Assembly (NCBI GenBank): GCA_036563665.1 | Contig: DATCLY010000023.1 | Coordinates: 1 to 64,000 of the forward strand | Length of the DNA: 64,000 nucleotides | Direction: 5' to 3' | Source: FEN-1219 sp036563665 | Lineage (GTDB): Bacteria; Pseudomonadota; Gammaproteobacteria; Steroidobacterales; Rariloculaceae | Shown here: one piece after another, positions 61,888-64,000 of the stretch | Layout of the letters: the number at the start of each line of letters is the position of its first letter | Position numbering within the stretch: the first letter of the stretch is position 1 | Position numbers and translations under genes: made by a program | Notes under the pieces: model-generated | What the model saw: only the letters and a program-made list of their open reading frames with translations | Database searches by the model: none | What the model was told of the DNA's origin: nothing

Positions 61888-62931
61888 ATGTTGAAGCGAT
61901 TTCTCGGGTACTTCTCCAACGACCTGTCCATCGATCTCGGAACCGCCAACACGCTGATCTACGTACGAGGCCGCGGCATCGTGCTCAACGAGCCCTCGGT
62001 GGTGGCGATTCGCGAGGAGGTCGGCCGCGGCGGCAAAGTGCTCGAAGCGGTGGGGCAGGAGGCGAAGAACATGCTCGGGCGCACGCCCGGGCATATCACC
62101 GCCATTCGCCCGTTGAAGGACGGCGTGATCGCCGACTTCAACGTGACGGAGAAGATGCTCCAGTACTTCATCAAGAAGGCGCACGGCTCACGCTACTTTC
62201 GCCCGAGCCCCCGCGTGCTCGTGTGCGTGCCCTACGGCTCCACTCAGGTGGAGCGGCGGGCCATCCGCGAGTCGGCCGAAGGGGCCGGCGCGCGGAAGGT
62301 GTACCTCGTGGAGGAGCCCATGGCGGCGGCCATCGGCGCCGGCATGCCGGTGCACGAGGCGCGCGGCTCCATGGTGCTCGACATCGGCGGCGGCACGTCC
62401 GAGGTGGCGGTGATCTCGCTGAACGGCATCGTCTACGCGGCCTCCGTGCGCATCGGCGGCGACCGCTTCGACGAGGCGATCACCAACTACGTGCGCCGCA
62501 ACTACGGAATACTGATCGGCGAGGCCACGGCCGAGCGCATCAAGCACGAGATCGGCTCGGCGTACCCCGGCTCGGAGGTGAAGGAGATCTCGGTGAAGGG
62601 CCGCAACCTCTCCGAGGGCGTGCCTCGCAGCTTCACCTTGAACAGCAACGAGATTCTCGAGGCGCTGCAGGAGCCGCTGCAAGGGATCGTGGGCGCCGTG
62701 AAGGTGGCGCTCGAGCAGACGCCGCCCGAGCTCGGCGCGGACGTGGCCGAGCGCGGCATCGTGCTCACGGGCGGCGGCGCGCTCCTCACCGACATCGACA
62801 AGTTGCTGACCGAAGAGACCGGGCTTCCCGTCGTCATCGCCGACGACCCGCTCACGTGCGTCGCGCGGGGCGGCGGCCGGGTGCTCGAGCTGCTCGACGA
62901 GTACGGCCCTTCTGCGTTCTCCGTGGAGTAG
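61888..62931 (+). CDS. mreB: rod-shape-determining protein MreB (bacterial actin)
   Basis: 347 aa. The actin-type phosphate loops are SIDLGTANTLIYVRGRGIVLNEPS (residues 15-38) and VLDIGGGTSEVAVISLNGIV; ITNYVRRNYGILIGEATAERIK and IVLTGGGALLTDIDKLL complete the fold. MreB filaments guide lateral cell-wall synthesis in rod-shaped cells. It is followed by mreC after 42 bp, and mreD overlaps mreC. The divergent gatC start is 107 bp away. Confidence 0.99.
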   Translation: MLKRFLGYFSNDLSIDLGTANTLIYVRGRGIVLNEPSVVAIREEVGRGGKVLEAVGQEAKNMLGRTPGHITAIRPLKDGVIADFNVTEKMLQYFIKKAHGSRYFRPSPRVLVCVPYGSTQVERRAIRESAEGAGARKVYLVEEPMAAAIGAGMPVHEARGSMVLDIGGGTSEVAVISLNGIVYAASVRIGGDRFDEAITNYVRRNYGILIGEATAERIKHEIGSAYPGSEVKEISVKGRNLSEGVPRSFTLNSNEILEALQEPLQGIVGAVKVALEQTPPELGADVAERGIVLTGGGALLTDIDKLLTEETGLPVVIADDPLTCVARGGGRVLELLDEYGPSAFSVE

Positions 62932-62973
62932 TCATACCGGACAGCTGAAACCGAGCGGGCGAGACGGACTGCC

Positions 62974-63867
62974 ATGGATGCTCCGGGGCGTAAGACGGCA
63001 GGCCTGAATCGGGGCGGGGTGTCCACGGGCGTCCGTTTCCTGATGCTGGCGGCGGTGGCCCTCGCGCTCATGCTGCTCGACCACCGTCAGCACCACGTGA
63101 CGCGAGTCCGCGAGGCGCTGGCGCTCGCGGTGTACCCCGTGAAGGTGGCGGTGGATTTCCCGTTCAAGGCCTGGCGGTTCGTGTCCGCCGCCGCGGCCTC
63201 CCGGCGGGAGCTCCTGGAGGAGAACATCCGCCTGAAGCGCGAACAGCTCGAGACGGCGTTCCGCCTGCAGCGCCTCGCGGCGCTCGAGAGCGAGAACGCA
63301 CGGCTGCGCAAGCTCCTCGACTCCACCGAGCGGCTCGAGACCCGCGCGCTGGTCGCCGAGATCCTGGCCGTGGATCTCGACCCCTACCGGCAGCGGTTCA
63401 GCCTGAACCGCGGCCTCGTGGACGGGGTGTACGTGGGGCAGGCGCTGCTCGACGCGAACGGCCTCGTGGGGCAGGTGGTGCGCGTGGGCCCGTTCACGGC
63501 CGAGGCGCTTCTGATCACCGACCCCGACCACGCCCTGCCCGTCACGGTGAACCGCAACGGCCTGCGCACCATCGCGGTCGGCACCGGCGACAGCGGCAAG
63601 CTGCGGCTGCCGTACCTCACCAACAACGCGGACATCCAGGTGGGCGACCTGCTCGTCTCGTCGGGCCTCGGCGGCGTTTTCCCGGCGGGCTACCCGGTAG
63701 GCCGGGTGGTGGAGGTGAAAGTGCAGCCGGGACAGTCGTTCGCCGAGGTCACGGCGGAGACCGCCTCCGCGCTCGACCGCGAGCGCGAGGTGCTGCTGGT
63801 GTGGACGTCGCCCGACGAGGCGCCGGGCGCGTCCGAGGTGGCGGCAAACCTGGCGGAGGCGAAGTGA
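62974..63867 (+). CDS. mreC: rod-shape-determining protein MreC
   Basis: 297 aa. One N-terminal membrane helix (VRFLMLAAVALALMLLDH) is followed by a coiled coil (about residues 72-115, RRELLEENIRLKREQLETAF onwards) and the two beta-barrel domains (ILAVDLDPYRQRFSLNRG, QALLDANGLVGQVVRVGPFTAE, GLGGVFPAGYPVGRVVEV). MreC links MreB to the PBP2/RodA synthase in the periplasm. The C-terminal tail is short and acidic. Confidence 0.97.
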   Translation: MDAPGRKTAGLNRGGVSTGVRFLMLAAVALALMLLDHRQHHVTRVREALALAVYPVKVAVDFPFKAWRFVSAAAASRRELLEENIRLKREQLETAFRLQRLAALESENARLRKLLDSTERLETRALVAEILAVDLDPYRQRFSLNRGLVDGVYVGQALLDANGLVGQVVRVGPFTAEALLITDPDHALPVTVNRNGLRTIAVGTGDSGKLRLPYLTNNADIQVGDLLVSSGLGGVFPAGYPVGRVVEVKVQPGQSFAEVTAETASALDREREVLLVWTSPDEAPGASEVAANLAEAK

Positions 63868-64000
63868 TGGCGGCGCGGCAGTCGAGCGCGATCGGCGCCC
63901 TGCTGGGCCTGTTCGTCATGCTGGCGCTGTCCGTGGTGCCGCTGCCGGAGAGCGTCGCGCCGTTCCGCCCCGACTGGGTGGCGGTGGCGCTCCTCTACTG
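63867..64000 (+). CDS. mreD: rod-shape-determining protein MreD, N-terminal part
   Basis: The ATG at 63867 overlaps the mreC stop by one base (TGATG). The visible 44 residues, MAARQSSAIGALLGLFVMLA and on to VAPFRPDWVAVALLYW, hold the first membrane helix and the PDW-VALLYW pattern of MreD. The gene runs off the right edge. Confidence 0.93.
   Translation, partial: MAARQSSAIGALLGLFVMLALSVVPLPESVAPFRPDWVAVALLY

Overview
The window is 64 kb of GC-rich bacterial chromosome. It most probably comes from a gammaproteobacterium, possibly from the Steroidobacteraceae/Nevskiales area, although that finer placement is only a guess. The evidence is conserved gene order: a 13-gene nuo operon with a fused nuoCD and an E. 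coli-type NuoG that carries the extra N7 cysteines; lolB, tRNA-Gln, prs, rplY, pth and ychF in series; prfA-prmC; and gatCAB divergent from mreBCD. Coding density is very high, many neighbouring genes overlap by ATGA or GTGA, and GTG starts are common.

Layout. 1-139: start of an AHSA1/SRPBCC gene. 219-15288 (minus): the complete nuoA-N operon for respiratory complex I, preceded by a strong sigma-54-like promoter. 15426-17112 (minus): a PAS sensor kinase and a REC-only response regulator, with three 15-bp tandem repeats just upstream. 17652-20115: an unrecognised lipoprotein, an unrecognised exported protein and a DUF6524-like membrane protein. 20246-23618: an envelope-glycan module (GT2 glycosyltransferase, polysaccharide deacetylase, and a convergent flippase-like membrane protein). 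23677-28003 (minus): a three-gene ABC/HlyD export system. 28130-32005: an aromatic-acid-type MFS transporter, a lone tatA, a DedA protein and asd.

32170-36398: two divergent two-gene units, an ECF sigma factor with a diheme cytochrome c and a zincin-like protein with an ATP-grasp ligase. 36540-42311: a TetR regulator divergent from a TonB-dependent receptor and an exported sulfatase, which looks like a dedicated uptake and desulfation locus. 42295-44863 (minus): a SMUG1-type uracil-DNA glycosylase, a small membrane protein and a PQQ-type sugar dehydrogenase lipoprotein. 44871-51080 (minus): ychF, pth, rplY, prs, tRNA-Gln, lolB and a TPR lipoprotein. 51367-53312 (plus): prfA and prmC.

53313-56333 (minus) is a short zone of small accessory genes with visible decay: a frameshifted PaiB-like gene, a glycosyltransferase remnant that has lost its middle, and a GFA and a HAD gene that look intact. 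56479-61780 (minus): manC-like, hslO, gatB, gatA and gatC. 61888-64000 (plus): mreB, mreC and the start of mreD.

Two families of palindromic intergenic elements are visible. One is a roughly 30-bp REP-like unit with seven clear copies at four loci, one of them inside the nuo operon. The other is a single larger stem-loop between nuoF and nuoG. No insertion sequence, prophage, CRISPR array or obvious defence island was seen. The least conventional content is the sigma-54-like nuo promoter, the TonB receptor/sulfatase locus, the zincin/ATP-grasp pair and the ECF/diheme-cytochrome pair.
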